A stretch of 64,000 nt of DNA from assembly GCF_047511655.1 (NCBI RefSeq), contig NC_133390.1, forward strand, positions 166,258,583-166,322,582, in the 5' to 3' direction. Within the stretch, counting starts at the first letter, position 1. The number at the start of each line of letters is the position of its first letter. This document shows, piece by piece, positions 43,622-55,300 of the stretch. The notes beneath the pieces were generated by a model. That model was not told the origin of the DNA, did no database searches, and worked only from the letters and a program-made list of their open reading frames with translations. The DNA comes from Castor canadensis (taxonomy: Eukaryota; Chordata; Mammalia; Rodentia; Castoridae). Made by a program: the position numbers and the translations under genes.

Positions 43622-44011
43622 CTATAAGAAGAGCCATGTTTCCCCCTTCTCTGCAGTTGTTAGGAGGTCAAGAGCCCAACAGTTTTGAAGGACCACTCTT
43701 TCCGAGGAATCAAGTTGGTTTTGAAGGGTGGAGATGGATTGACTTAGTTCATCTAGGGTGTCGGTGAAACTACCTGAGAGTTGAAAATACAACAAGTAGT
43801 TCTTCCTGCTATCCCAGTCCCCAGGGAGGCCGGTTCCTTGGCTGACAAAGGGGGAATGATCTGTATGGCTCTTTTGACTCAGGCCCTTTGGGTAGAGGTG
43901 GTTAGAAGGGGGCCCTGAACTGATTATTAGACAGTGTTCCTGTATCAGGGAACTGGTGAATTTGAGTATGGGTGCCGGACTAGTTAGCAGGTAAACAGAA
44001 TGAAGTTCCAC
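43622..44011 (-). pseudogene. ERV env remnant (transmembrane subunit part)
   Basis: A 129-residue open frame on the minus strand. Its C-terminal third resembles the heptad-repeat region and the following conserved region of class I retroviral transmembrane subunits. It stops soon after that region, so the disulfide-bonded segment, membrane anchor and tail are missing, and the LTR follows about 40 bases later. There is no surface subunit upstream that I can recognise. Non-functional. Confidence 0.7.
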
Positions 44012-44319
44012 ATAGGAAAAAGAGGCCTGGTGTGGACAGGCAGAAGTTGTAAGCTAGGAAAGCATCTCTTTGGCCTTGTCCCAGCCATATGCCCTAAAGG
44101 GGATGTTTTTTTCCTGATTCCTAGACTGAAAGAGCCAGACAGTACAGCCCAATTTCTGTCTTTGGGGTGAGAGAGAAATGGGTTAGATCAATAAATGTTT
44201 CTAGAGAGTAGTTGAAGAGAGTAATGCATATAGGAGTGTTTGAGCTTTATTTCCAGGGTTAGGCTTAGCTCTGGGAACAGCCTAAACATCATGGGCAAGC
44301 TGGTGGGATAAGTAGCACT

Positions 44320-45266
44320 AGATATTTTCGGGGGCCTGAAAAACATAAGGGATTAATCCAACCAGCTGTTGATATGGATACTCGGAAACTTTGATGGTCT
44401 GAAGAGGGACGGACAGTAAGGGTTTGGTTGCAGAGCCTACCAGGGACTTAGCCAACAGGGTGGGCAACACTGGGGTCAGAAAAATCTCTCGGCTGAGACA
44501 TAGAGGTGCCTGAAAGGTCACAGGACCTCTAAGCCTGGCATGGGGTGGAGGTGAGGGGTGGTTGGGATCAGTTAACCATTTTTGGGTGATCAGAGAAGGA
44601 GAAAGGAACATAAACACGGATGAGGCCCTCCACCCTCACCCTCCCCACCTCACGGAGGGGGAGGACAGTGGCTGAGTCTGAAGAGGAGAAAGTAGGGGAG
44701 GGTACAGGGAACAGGACTGCGTGTATGGGGGTGAAGAAGAGATGGTGCAGGCTGGGGATAAGGTGGAGGGGCAGAGGAAGTCTCATCTGGAGAAGGAGGA
44801 GTAGGTCTGGGGGTTGGGCAAAGAAGAACCTCCTCTCCTGGGTCAAAATTTGTGAAAGACTTTTTGGGTGAAGAATTGGTTAAGGGAGGTGACACAGCTT
44901 TGGAGGGTAAGGAAGACAGTTTTGGGAGGGTTTTTTTTTATTTAGAAGGAGGATCTGGAAGGAATTACAAGACAGACAGAGAGAAGGTTTTGAGTGGAGA
45001 TAAGCAAAAGCCTGGATGTGTGGGACCTCAGACCATCTGCCATAATGTTGGAGAAAATTTTCGAGATCATGCTGAATTTGGAAATCGAAAGTGCTCTTCT
45101 CAGGCCAACGGTTATCATTGTCCAATTTATATTGGGGCCAAATTATGTTACAATAGAAAGTTAGCTGTTTGTGTTTAATGGTCCTTGTGAGCCCCAGAGT
45201 CTGAAGATTTTGGAGGAGACAAGCCAGTGGACTGTCCTTTGGGGACTTGGACGACTTTTGATCCAT
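44320..45266 (-). pseudogene. ERV gag remnant
   Basis: The matrix-like part reads from an ATG at 45266 (minus) to a stop at 44880. The codon after Met is Asp instead of the Gly that is normally myristoylated. A proline-rich middle part then appears in another frame (about 44650-44895), the start of a capsid-like part in the first frame (to about 44568), and a further piece in the third frame (44318-44617). At least three frame disruptions make it non-coding. Confidence 0.7.
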
Positions 45267-45277
45267 TTTTATGGATT

Positions 45278-45510
45278 GCAAATTCAAGACCATTCCAGTG
45301 GGACCAAAGATCTGAAATGAAGACAATTTCAGTGGAACTTAATTAAGGTCCAAAACTGAGACGACTCCTGTGGGACCTAGACTGAGATCGAGTCCGAAAT
45401 CAAAACAGTTGCAGTGGAACTGAAGGTTCGAAATTGAGACAATTCTAGGGGACTTAAGGTCCAAAACTGAGGCGATTCCCATGGGACCTAGACTGAGATT
45501 GAGAGATGAT
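45278..45510 (-). repeat. Minisatellite-like array in the ERV leader
   Basis: About six imperfect units of 32-45 bases, each with a core like ACAATTCCAGTGGGACC on the plus strand. Two larger blocks, 45345-45394 and 45456-45505, are near-identical and 111 bases apart (both contain GGTCCAAAACTGAG and GGGACCTAGACTGAGAT). The array lies between the primer binding site and gag. Confidence 0.75.
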
Positions 45511-45966
45511 GAGCAATCCCTCCAGTGGCACTACCTGGTAGAAAAAGACAGGAGCGTCCCCACTGCCAACTGATGGCCTCTATGTGCATGCACCTGGATG
45601 TTTTCTAGGTGTCCTCAGAAAATAGAAGGTGAATTTACCCAGTGGTGGATGGAGGAATTCTCTCACCCAGCCGGGGCTTTTGTGGTCCACATTAGGACAC
45701 AGAGAGAAACCCAAATGAAGGGGAAAACTCACCAAATTTTGAAGGCTGGTGTTGGGCAGAAGTCCATCGATGGGGAAAATGGTTTCTGGCAGAGCTGTCA
45801 AAGAAAGGAAGGGAAGGAAAGGGCGGGAGAGCAGCAAAGGAGAAAAAGGGGGAGAGACAGTGGGGATAGGGGAGGAAGACGCCAGCCTCCACTCAGAGTC
45901 TGAGAGAGAACCTAGGAAGAGTTGCTGCTGTCCACTGCTTTTCAAATTGCAAGAGTGGAGTGCCCA
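45511..45966 (-). other. Rest of the ERV 5' leader
   Basis: Untranslated leader between the primer binding site and the tandem array. The purine-rich plus strand (45780-45880) yields spurious open frames on both strands. No coding similarity seen. Confidence 0.5.
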
Positions 45967-45984
45967 TCCCAGGTCTCCGCATCA
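45967..45984 (-). promoter_or_regulatory. ERV primer binding site, tRNA-Phe-like
   Basis: The minus strand reads TGATGCGGAGACCTGGGA, two bases inside the LTR end. It matches the complement of the tRNA-Phe 3' end at 14 of 18 positions by my comparison. Position and orientation fix the provirus as minus strand. Confidence 0.65.
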
Positions 45985-45986
45985 TA

Positions 45987-46318
45987 TGTTAGAATGAAAG
46001 AACAGCACAGAATGGATAGACGGGTTATTGTGGAGAAGGAGCCCTGCAGAGAGGGTCCCCAGCAAAAGAGCTGGATCCCATTGCCACTTACAGACTGGGG
46101 TAGATATAAAGGAGGAGGGTGGAGAAGCCCCAAGAAGGTCACTGGACTGGATAATCCTCAATGACCCTCTGACCTTCCCAAGATAATGGCTTACAGGTGG
46201 GTCATGGCTTAAGGCAGATGTCCATTTTCTTTAGGACTAGGTGGTGAGTTTTCAATAAGTCACCTTTAAGAGGGAAGGAGTCCAATTCCAAAATGGCTTT
46301 CTTTTGTTCACCCTAGCA
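45987..46318 (-). repeat. ERV LTR (5' LTR of the minus-strand provirus)
   Basis: Direct repeat of 43248-43578. It has its own extra block of about 27 bases near 46243-46275 and lacks the block present in the other copy. The inner end adjoins the primer binding site. Confidence 0.85.
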
Positions 46319-48880
46319 ATAGGGATGTTGTGAGAATTAAATGAATTAAAATTTATGCACAGAACAGTGACTAGTACACAGTAAAAAATAGTTCTAAGAT
46401 TTTGATAAATCCCATTTTTGGTGGTACTTACCACAGTTTGAACTCAGGGCCTCACACTTGTTAGACAGACACTACCACTTGAACCATGCTTCCAGTTTGA
46501 AAAATCCTATTTTTACAGATAAGGAAACTGAGGCACAGAGGAGTTAGGTGATTTGGCCAAGATAACATAACTAGTGAGCAGCAGGCTGGGAATCAAACTC
46601 CAGGAAGTCTGGCTGTAGCAGTACCCGATGAAGAAAGGATGTCTCATTATGAGGTGAAGGGGGGGGGGCAAGTCCTGAATGAAGTGATGTGGAAGCTTCT
46701 CGCACTCAAGTCTTTCTTCTGCTGTAGTAAATGAGGTTTACAGAGGCTGACTGGACTGTCCCCAGGGTGGCCAGCAGTTTTTGGAAGAGGGATCTAAGGG
46801 CTGGTGGAATGGCTCAGGTGGTAACCTGCCCGCCTAGCAAGCACAAGGCCTTGAGTTTAAATCCCAGTACCTAAACAAAAAAACAAAAGAAAAAAGGGAT
46901 CTGAGGCCCAAACCCAGGCTAAAAGGGATTGGCCTGGACTCCGTTCTTACAGTTTATTTACGTCTCACCACTCCTCCTGGGAAACCCAGCATGGCTACAC
47001 GACACTTATTTGGTGCCTAATAAAAGAACCCAAAATGGAAAATTCTTGCTAAACCTCTAAGAGTTTGTTTAAGCACATGGTAAACTGAATTTAAGTCAAC
47101 AAACCTTTTAAGTCAACAAACCTTTTACCTGGAGCCTTCTATATCTGGTGTTGTGTTGTGGCTGCTTGAGTCTCAGGATGCTCAAAGTTCAAAGGGAAAC
47201 ACAAGTCAGCAAGCTAGTGGGTCAGGAACCCCAAAGATAAAAAGGAATTAGCCCAGTGCAAGGGGTAGGAAATTTCTGGTCCAGATAATGGCCCAAGCAA
47301 AGGCAGGGAAGCTAAATTTCCTTTGGCTAGGCCTTGGTAATCTGGCAGAACTCTATACATTTGATTATGGAGTTAGGAATTTGTCCTGGGGACAGAAGAG
47401 AGGCTTAAGCTCTGGAGAGGTCATATTTGCAATCTTAGAAAACTCTCTCCGAGACTGGAAAGGAAGCGGGGACATTTGGAAGGTGCAGCCCTGGCCAAGT
47501 GTCACCTGATGAGGGTCAAGGGGGGTTTGTCAGGTTCCCACACAAAATCACCCGGACTTGAGATCCACACATGAAAAGCATTTGTCCCACGACAAAATCT
47601 CACAAGGGGGAAGTTTTAGCATGGATTTATTTTAGTATAGCAGGATAAAGGAGGAATTAGTGGAGGTTGGGGAGGCAGAAATACATCCTGCTTCCCATGC
47701 AGGAAATAGGAGTAAAGCCTCAAAAATGGTCATTTTTTTTTTTTTTTTAGTACTGGGGTTTGAACTCAGGGCCTATACCTTGAGCCACTCCACCACAGTC
47801 CTGTTTTTTTGTGTTGGGTTTTTTCAAGATAGGTTCTTGAGAACTGTTTGCCTGGGCTGGCTTCAAATTGCAATCCTCCTGATCTCTGCCTCCTGGATAA
47901 CTAGAATTACAGGGGTGAGCCACTGGAGCCTGGCTTATATAATTTAAACTATGTATCTAGCTGTATGTAGTTTATTTTATTTTTTTATTTTTGGCAGCAG
48001 TGGAATTTGAACTCAGGGCTTCACACTTGCTAGGCAGGCGCTCTACCATTTCAGCCATGTCCCCAGTCCTTTTTGCATTTTTTGTCTTGGAGATTGGATC
48101 TCACTTTATACCCAGTCTGGACCCCATCCTCCAATTTGCACTTTGCTAAGTAGCTACAATGTGCCACCAAGCCCAGCCATTGTTGAGATGGGGTCTTGAG
48201 AACTTTTTGCTGAGGCTGGCCTTGAATTACCATCCTCCCTAGGAGCTAGGATTCCTCCCAAGTAGCTAGGATTACAGACATGAGCCACCAGGACCAGCCT
48301 CAAAATGGTGGTTATCTGTGGCCTTTATACTTTCTAAGCTGGAGAATACATGTGGTATCTAGCAACCCCTATGAGACAATGGTTCTGGGTGGCCAGGATG
48401 GGTGCTGTTCATAATTCTAAAGCATTGAGATGCCTACACAGGAATAGGTCTTCCTATTTTAGGTCTTACCTTTGCTAGATTTTTGTCTCTTTACTCATTA
48501 GTGGAACAGTTTGCTGGTTTGTAATATCTCAAAGGTGAAGGCAGGTGTAGAGGGCCCCTTTATTCTTATAACTTAACATCTGAAAGGTGGTGGGAGGGGA
48601 GCTAGCTGCTCTGGTTTTTCAGTTTTTACTTCCTGATTCTAATGTCTGAGTCTAGCCCTTTTAACATTCATTTAAAATAATAAATATAATTTCCCTGTCT
48701 CATCTATCTGTTCTGCCTCTTAAGTAAGGTTGAGGGTCTGTCTTAGCCTGAGGACAATAGGGACAGAGGAGCCACTAGTACTAGAGCAAAGGCAGTTTTG
48801 CTCCGGTTGTTTCTTCGGCCTAACTCTTCCCATCCCCGTGCTTCATTCCCTTTCCTCAGTCTTTGCCATGTGGGATGCTC
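46319..48880. other. IFT52-MYBL2 intergenic region, right part
   Basis: Contents: right half of the split MIR (46319-46400); ID - (46425-46500); MIR + (46500-46625); ID-like + (46795-46895); 17-bp tandem duplication (47090-47127); unique sequence with nothing recognised (47130-47730); composite SINE - (47745-47940); two further antisense SINE pieces (47985-48300); unique sequence with nothing recognised (48310-48880). Confidence 0.65.
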
Positions 48881-48973
48881 CCGGGCCGCGCAAGATCCAC
48901 AGGTGGTCTGGAGTCTGGCCTCAAGTCCCATGCAAGCTGATTTCAACAGCATCTCCCAACACGCACCACCCCG

Positions 48974-49043
48974 CCCCTCCCTCCCCCTCCCTCCCCTCCC
49001 TCCCCTTCCCTCCCCTCCCTCCCCTTCCCTTCTCTTCCCTTCC
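48974..49043 (+). repeat. Polypyrimidine tract, G-quadruplex-prone on the minus strand
   Basis: Seventy bases of only C and T, in CCCTCCC and CCCCTTCCC units. The minus strand carries many closely spaced GGG runs. It sits about 75 bases upstream of the E2F site. Confidence 0.9.
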
Positions 49044-49118
49044 AGCAGGCCCCGCCCCGTCCCTCTCGCAGGCTCCGCCCCCACGCTCGCGCGCCAGGCC
49101 CGGGCGGCGCCGAGCCTC

Positions 49119-49136
49119 TTGGCGGGAGATAGGAAA
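49119..49136 (+). promoter_or_regulatory. MYBL2: E2F site with adjacent CHR-like element
   Basis: TTGGCGGGAG (49119-49128) is an E2F site and TAGGAAA (49130-49136) lies directly downstream. This arrangement matches the E2F plus downstream repression site of mouse and human B-myb, which holds the gene off in G0/early G1 through E2F4-pocket protein (DREAM) complexes and allows late G1/S expression. Use here is inferred from conservation. Confidence 0.85.
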
Positions 49137-49328
49137 GTGCTTCTGTGCGCGCCGGCGGCGGCTGGAGTTCCTCTGGACGGACTGCGGGACCTGTGGACCC
49201 GCTGACGCCTCCGAGCGGGGCCCGAGGCCCGGAGCGGCCGGAGCAGCTCGTGTGTTGACCCCGGCCCGGCTCCCGCTCCGGGCTCAGCCAGCGGGCGGGC
49301 GAGCGCGGCGCGGCCCGGGCCGGGGGGG

Positions 49329-49348
49329 ATGTCTCGGCGGACGCGCGG
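49329..49348 (+). CDS. MYBL2: MYBL2 exon 1 coding part
   Basis: ATG at 49329, then SRRTR and two bases of Gly7, ending at donor GG|GTGAGC. Human and mouse have Cys at residue 7 as I recall. The start is preceded by a run of G and lies about 190 bases after the E2F module. Confidence 0.94.
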
Positions 49349-52300
49349 GTGAGCGGAGTCAAGCGGGCTGGGGTCCCTTCCCCCTCCGCCTTCTCTCTTC
49401 TCCTCTCCGTCCCCCCTCGTCGAGGCCGGGCGGAGCGCGACTTGGGGTGGGGGTTCCCGCGAGAAATGCTGTGTCCTGGGCCGCTCGACGTAGGGGGCGC
49501 GCGCAAAGCCAGGGGGCTCTTGGGACCCCCTCGCTCTGGTCCCTGGGCCTGTTGGGCCTCGGAGCCCGGGCGGGTGGGTATCCCGAGACCCGGACCTAGC
49601 CCTGCATGATGTCATTATGTCTCCCGCCTAATTGCGGGGTGGGGAATGGAAAGGCGGGTGTCAGCTAGAAGGCCCTTTACTGGGGAGGGAGAGTGGATCT
49701 CCAAGTCACAGCAAGTGGGAGGCCAAAGCCTGAGAGAGACACTTGTCGTTCAAGCCCAGTTGTGGGTCATGTTTGTCGTGGGCATTGCTTCTCAGCATCC
49801 CGGGCAGCATGGAGCCTCGGGGTCCATTGTCTCTCCTACTGGGGTTCCGCGCCAGGCTTTCCTTGGTTTTGGACACCCCTCTTCCGGTCCACACGGGGAG
49901 TTTTGGGCAGCGGGGGTTGAGGGTATAGAGACTGATGATGTGTATCAAGACCGCTCTGCCCACAGCCCCCTGGGGCAAAGGCAGGAACTGTGGCTCCATT
50001 TTACTTACTCCCCAGAGAAGACGTGGCAGAGACAAGCCCGGACCTTTCCTACACCTGGGGCCTGAGCACTGTGCCTTTTTCAGCCTATCTGGAGAGGGCA
50101 CAGTGGCGTTCTGCCCTGTTCTCTCCCTGGGTGGGTGCAGCCCACGTAACCTTAGCCCCTTCTTCAGTTGGTGGTGCCGGCCTTGGGAGGCTGCGTAGAT
50201 CTCAGACGCCCTTCTGGGTGGTTTCCCCAGCGTTCCTCTGGTCCCTGGGCACCTGGCGCCGGGTCTGTCTTCCTCAGGCCCCAGTTTCCCAGGGCAGCCA
50301 CAATGCCCAGGAGTTTTCAGGAAGAGTCGCTCCTGGAGTGACTGACCCTAGCCATCTCCAGGTCCTCTCCCACTTCTACCCTGGGTTCATGAAGGGACCA
50401 CCACCCCCACCCCGTGTGGGATGAGCACCCCAGCACCCTCATAAGCCTCAGCTCCTTTCTTGGCCACTTGCTATAATTCCCCTGTGCCCCAGTGCCCCAC
50501 TTCCTGCTCAGCCTCTGACTCAACTGCCCTGGAGCAGAGCCCAGGACATCCAAGGACAAGAGAAAGGGTATGTGCACAAAAATGTGGTTGTCACCACAAG
50601 CTGGCCTCTGCTTAAAGCTGGGATTATAAGAGAGGTGAGGACTTGAAAGGGTGGCATTAGTTAGGGTCAGAGCCTAGCTGTGGATTTGACAAGTGGCATA
50701 ATCCCTATGAGCCTCAATTTCCACATCTGTTAAATGGGGACAGTGAAAATTCAAGGGAAGGAGAAGGCCAGCACTAAGTGTCAGGTATATTATCTTAGAG
50801 TTCTCTCAGCTATCTGAAATGCCGTCCCATTACACAGCGCATTGGGACACCATACCTTGTCCAACACACCATACCTTGTCCAACACAGATACTTTTCATT
50901 CACTCAGCAGTGGCTGAGTTTCTAGGACGAGCTGGACCTTGTGCTGCATATTGAAGAAGCAAAAACAACTTGTGTCAGCAAAGGAGTCTGGGAGCAGTTG
51001 TTTTTAAAAGCCAGTTTCATTCTATTAGTATCTTGTAGATTTTTATCTTCTACTTTACAGTGGTGGAAGACAACGTGAATTAAGTCAGAATGACAGGACA
51101 GGTCTGAATTCCAGTTCCTTCTGTGACTTAAAGGATTGCTGGTTTAGGCACTTGTTCTTTTAGTTTTTTTTACCTTGATTAGCATTTCGTATTGACAAGG
51201 TGGCAGCAGCTTTACGTGTTTTTCATCCATTTATGTATCCAGCCATTCCCTGAGCAAACATTTCTTAAGGCCTTTTAGTGCCAAATTCCAGGATATGGAG
51301 GTGGAGCTGACCTTTGTGGACAATGTCAAGATAGGTGGTTGCTGTTAAAGACCTGAGATAAGAGTTTCTGATGTGCTGCGGGAGTGATTAGGAAGCAATG
51401 CTGAGTTCTGGAGAAATGGAGGGTGGGCACAAGGACTGTGTTTGCCTTGCTTGTTTGGAAAAGTGTTGGCTTTTCCCAGTTTATAAATGCCTGATGTAGG
51501 AACATCCTGCATAGGTGACCTGAGGCAGGTCTTGTCACAAGAAGTTAGAAGGTTACCAACCTGTGAACACCTGACATCCTTGGGGAGAGGTGCACAGTGT
51601 GCTCGGTTTTTGTTGTTGTTGATGATGTTTTTGGCTGGCCCTGGCAGTTGAACTAAGGGCCTCACTCTTGCTAGGCTCTACCACCTGAACCACTCTACTA
51701 ACCCTTTTTTGTGTTGGGTATTTTCAAGATAGGGTCTCAAGAACTATTTTCGCAAGCTGGCCTAGAACCATTATCCTGATGTCTACCTCCAAGGAGCTAG
51801 GGTTACAGGAAGGCATGGTGTTCTCCCGTTTTTGTAGCACTTGAGCTGGCTCAATAGGAGAACTTTGGGGAGCAGCTTGGGAACTTGCCTGTTAGCAAAA
51901 CCCTCCAAAATTCAGATGACTGATGATTGTACTCTCAAGTTTTCTCTTTTAACTATACCCATGAGTAGGGAAGGGTTGAGAAGGGATGTGCAAAAATGGA
52001 CATATTTACTGAGAATATATTTGAAATGTTTTTCCCAAGTTATTTGTGTTTCCTAAAATTCTGGCGCTTGGTGACTGCATCTGTTAAAAATATCCAACAC
52101 AAGTATATGTTTGTTACTGAAAAAATTTTCAATGGGAATCTATTATTGGTGGAGTGGCTCAAGTGGTAGAGCACCTGCCTGGCAAGTCTGAGGACCTGAG
52201 TTCAATCTCCAGAACTGCCAAAAAAAAAAAAAAGCTAAGTAAAACTTATAATGATGGAAGTAAGTGGGAATCTGGTTTTCAGTACTGTAATTTTTGTGAG

Positions 52301-55300
52301 ACCTTTTGTTGTGTGTGGTTCCGGAGATCAAACCCAGAACCTTGTGCATTGCTAGGCAAGCTTTCTACCACTGAGCCACACCTCAGACCTTTCTTTTTTT
52401 TCCTGTAGCTTTTGAAAACATTAGACTGCTCCTGAAATGAAAAAGAAGAAAATGAAAGTAGCCCATAACCCCATTTCATTAATAAATAAGAAAAGAAGGC
52501 AGAAGGATACTTTTTTTTTTTTTTTTTTCCATGATACTGGTGATTAAACCTGGGGCCTCTGGAGCTACACCTCCAGCCTTTTGTTTTTGAAGCCTTTTCT
52601 AGCCTTGAACTCAAGATCTTCCTGTTTTCTCTGTTATTACAGGTGTGCACCACCATGCTTGGCTACCTTTTAAAAGCAGAAAAAGGAAGTTCTGCTTTCC
52701 CAAACCTGTCCCTAAAGTAGGCTGGCCCCTGGCCACACACTGTCCACCCATGATGTAAAGGCATATGGGCACAATGTTCTTGACCTTTAGCTTGCTCTTC
52801 CCTGCAGTGAGGAGCTGGAGGAGCTGCACTACCAGGACGTCGACTCTGACGTGCTGGAGCAGAGAGACAGCAAATGCAAGGTCAAATGGACCCATGAGGA
52901 GGTGAGTGATGCCTTGAGACTGGAAAGAGGGGGTTTATGGCAGCTGGGGGGCTGGTGAAAGCTAAGCCTGGGTCTCCCTGATGTCCCCAGATGAGGAAGT
53001 GCCACTAAAAAAGCTGATGTCCTCTGCTTCTCTCCTTAGAGCAGCCTTGGGGACTCTCAAGCCTGAGGTGGGCTAGTGGGGAAGGGGAGAGCTGTGTCTT
53101 AAATCTGGGGCATCAGACATATGTTTCTTGTCCTTTGTCTTAGTCTGTTTTCAGTTATAACTGAATCCCAGAGATTGGGTAATTTATGAAGAGTAAAATT
53201 GTATTCATTTCACCATTCTGGAGGCTGGAAAGGTACAAAGATGGGGGGAGGAGGGAAGTGCACCAGGGGAAGGCCTTGCTGGTGAGAATTCTGTCCCTAG
53301 GTGGTATAGGGTATTACATGGCCAGAGGGACACATACAAGAGGCAAAGCCAAAAGGCTTTTATAACAGACTCACTCTCAAAATCTTAATCTATGAATCAG
53401 TAATCCATTCAAGCCTCATGCTCTAATCACCTCTTCAAGGTCCCCACCTGGTCACACCTTACTACCTCACAGTAGGGATTAAATTTCACACAAGTTTGGT
53501 GGTAACTTTTGGACTGCAGCACCCCTTGACTAGTAGGAAATTCAACCAAATCTGCGACTCTTTTTTTTTTTTTTGAGCTATTGGGGTTTGAACTCAGCTT
53601 ACACTTTGAGCTACTCCACCAGCCCTTGTTTTGTGATGGGTTTTTTTGAGATAGGGTCTCTCAAACTATTTGCCTGGACTGGCTTCCTCCTGATCTCTGC
53701 CTCCTGAATAGCTAGGATTATAGGCATGAACCACCAGCATCCAGCATCCTCTTATTTCAGTACTGGGGATTAAACTCAGGGCCTCATGCTTGCCAGCAAG
53801 TGCTCTAGTAATCCTCCAGCATGTTTGTTTTTCTATTTTTGCTAGGGCTGCCTCCAGCTCCATCCTCCTGAATAGCTGGGATTACAGGCATGCACCACTA
53901 TACCCAGGCCCCCCCCTTTAAATTCTGCTGAATCTTGTAACATTAATATCTGAATTGATTTGTTTTGTTTGTTGTGTTTTGAGACACGGTTTCACTATGT
54001 AGCCCAGGCTGGCCTTTAACTTGTGATCTCCTGCTTCAGCTTCTGCCCAGAGTGCTAGGGTCAAGGCATGCACCACCACATCTGGCTCTGAATTGATGTT
54101 CTGCTAGCTACATCTTTCTATTAAAAAAAAAAAAGATACTGACAGTATAATTTATAATTTAATCAGTTGGTAATTTATAATGTATTATTTGATTGTAACC
54201 TGTATGCATATCAAATGTACTTTTGGGGGAAAGGTGGCACTAGAGTTTTAACTCAGGGCTTTGAGCTCCCTAGACAGATGCTATACCACTTGAGCCATGC
54301 CTCCAGCCCTAAACGTACCTTTTCAAAGTGGACAGTTGTTCAGTCTTGGCAAAGACTATGAGTGTTGCCATTGCCATGATTATCCCAAAGGTTTTGTTGC
54401 GTCCCTGGGCTGTTAGGTGGCCCTGGCTCCAGGAATTGACCTCAGGTCTCAGTTTGATTCTGCCTGTGCTTGAGTGTCCTGTAGAGTACAGTTGCACTTT
54501 TTATTTTCCTGGCTTCTTTTGCTCAATGTAGTCTGGCATGATTGGTGATTTGTCTATCTGTGTTACTGGAAAATAGTCTATTATATGGATGTACTGTACT
54601 GTTTTACCTCTTGATGGGAGTTTGGACCATTTCCACCAGTTTTGCAATTATGGATAGCACTTATGTGAAAATTCCTGGGTTTTTTATTCAACAAAACCCC
54701 CAAAATTTGCCGTATGAGCTGGTCTGGTGTGCTTACAATCCAAAATGCTCAGGAGGCTAAGGCAGGAGTGTTGCTTTGAGCCCAGGAGTTCAAGCCTAGC
54801 ATGAGCAACATAGTGACACCTCACTTCAAACAAACCAACAAAAAAAACCCCTTGCTGTATGAGCTGCAAATCACTATTACTCAAGGTGTTTTCTGTTCAT
54901 GCCACCGTGGACCACAGACTGTAATTGTCTCTTCTGCACCTAGAAAAATAAGACCAGCTTCCTACCCCATCTCTCCTGGGCTGGAGAGAAGGTGGAGCAC
55001 AGGACCATGGGATGTGCTGTAGACATTCCTAGCCTCTAGCCTCAGCAGGATTTGCCTGGGGTCAGGACTGCTGGCCATTGTATCTCCTCTGTCTTACACC
55101 AAGGCTTCTGATAGATAGGAGGCACCTGCTAACAGTTGGATGAGGGGATGTTGACACCTGTAGAAGGAAAGATTGCCATTGCTTAAAGAGGTTAGGGACA
55201 GTTTCGAAGAGAATGTGGCCTTTGAGCTTAGGGTGAGGATTTGGAAATTGAGCAGGGAAGAAAGACAAATTGCAAAAAGCTGGGTGAGTCATAGTAAGAA

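Larger units (their letters stand above)
43248..46318 (-). mobile_element. Class I endogenous retrovirus, internally deleted
   Basis: A gammaretrovirus-like provirus lies on the minus strand: 5' LTR at right (45987-46318), primer binding site, leader, gag remnant, env transmembrane remnant, and 3' LTR at left (43248-43578). The gag remnant ends near 44320 and the env frame starts by 44011, so pol is absent. The LTRs differ by many substitutions and two indels of about 30 bases, so the insertion is old. Both outer flanks are halves of one MIR. Possible 5-bp target duplications, AGAGG and ATAGG, differ by one base. It has no intact frame and cannot be functional. Confidence 0.85.
48880..49640 (+). 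promoter_or_regulatory. MYBL2: MYBL2 CpG island promoter
   Basis: Strongly GC- and CpG-rich, TATA-less, with GC boxes at about 49050-49058 and 49073-49081, a 70-base polypyrimidine tract upstream, and the E2F/CHR-like module at 49119-49136. Several long overlapping open frames on both strands are products of the base composition. Transcription probably starts just after the E2F module, near 49135-49170 (inferred from known B-myb promoters). Confidence 0.85.

Noticed and set aside
44880..45326. 148-aa minus-strand frame as a host gene
   Set aside because: It is the gag matrix-like remnant of the ERV, disrupted downstream and flanked by LTRs.
45580..45945. 121-aa minus-strand and 101-aa plus-strand open frames
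   Set aside because: Both lie in the purine-rich ERV leader and have no similarity to known proteins.
48730..49615. Overlapping open frames of 289 aa (+) and 290 aa (-) over the MYBL2 promoter
   Set aside because: They cover a CpG island with few AT-rich stop codons, are low-complexity (Pro, Arg, Gly, Ser) and resemble no protein. The only supported coding part is the MYBL2 exon 1 start.
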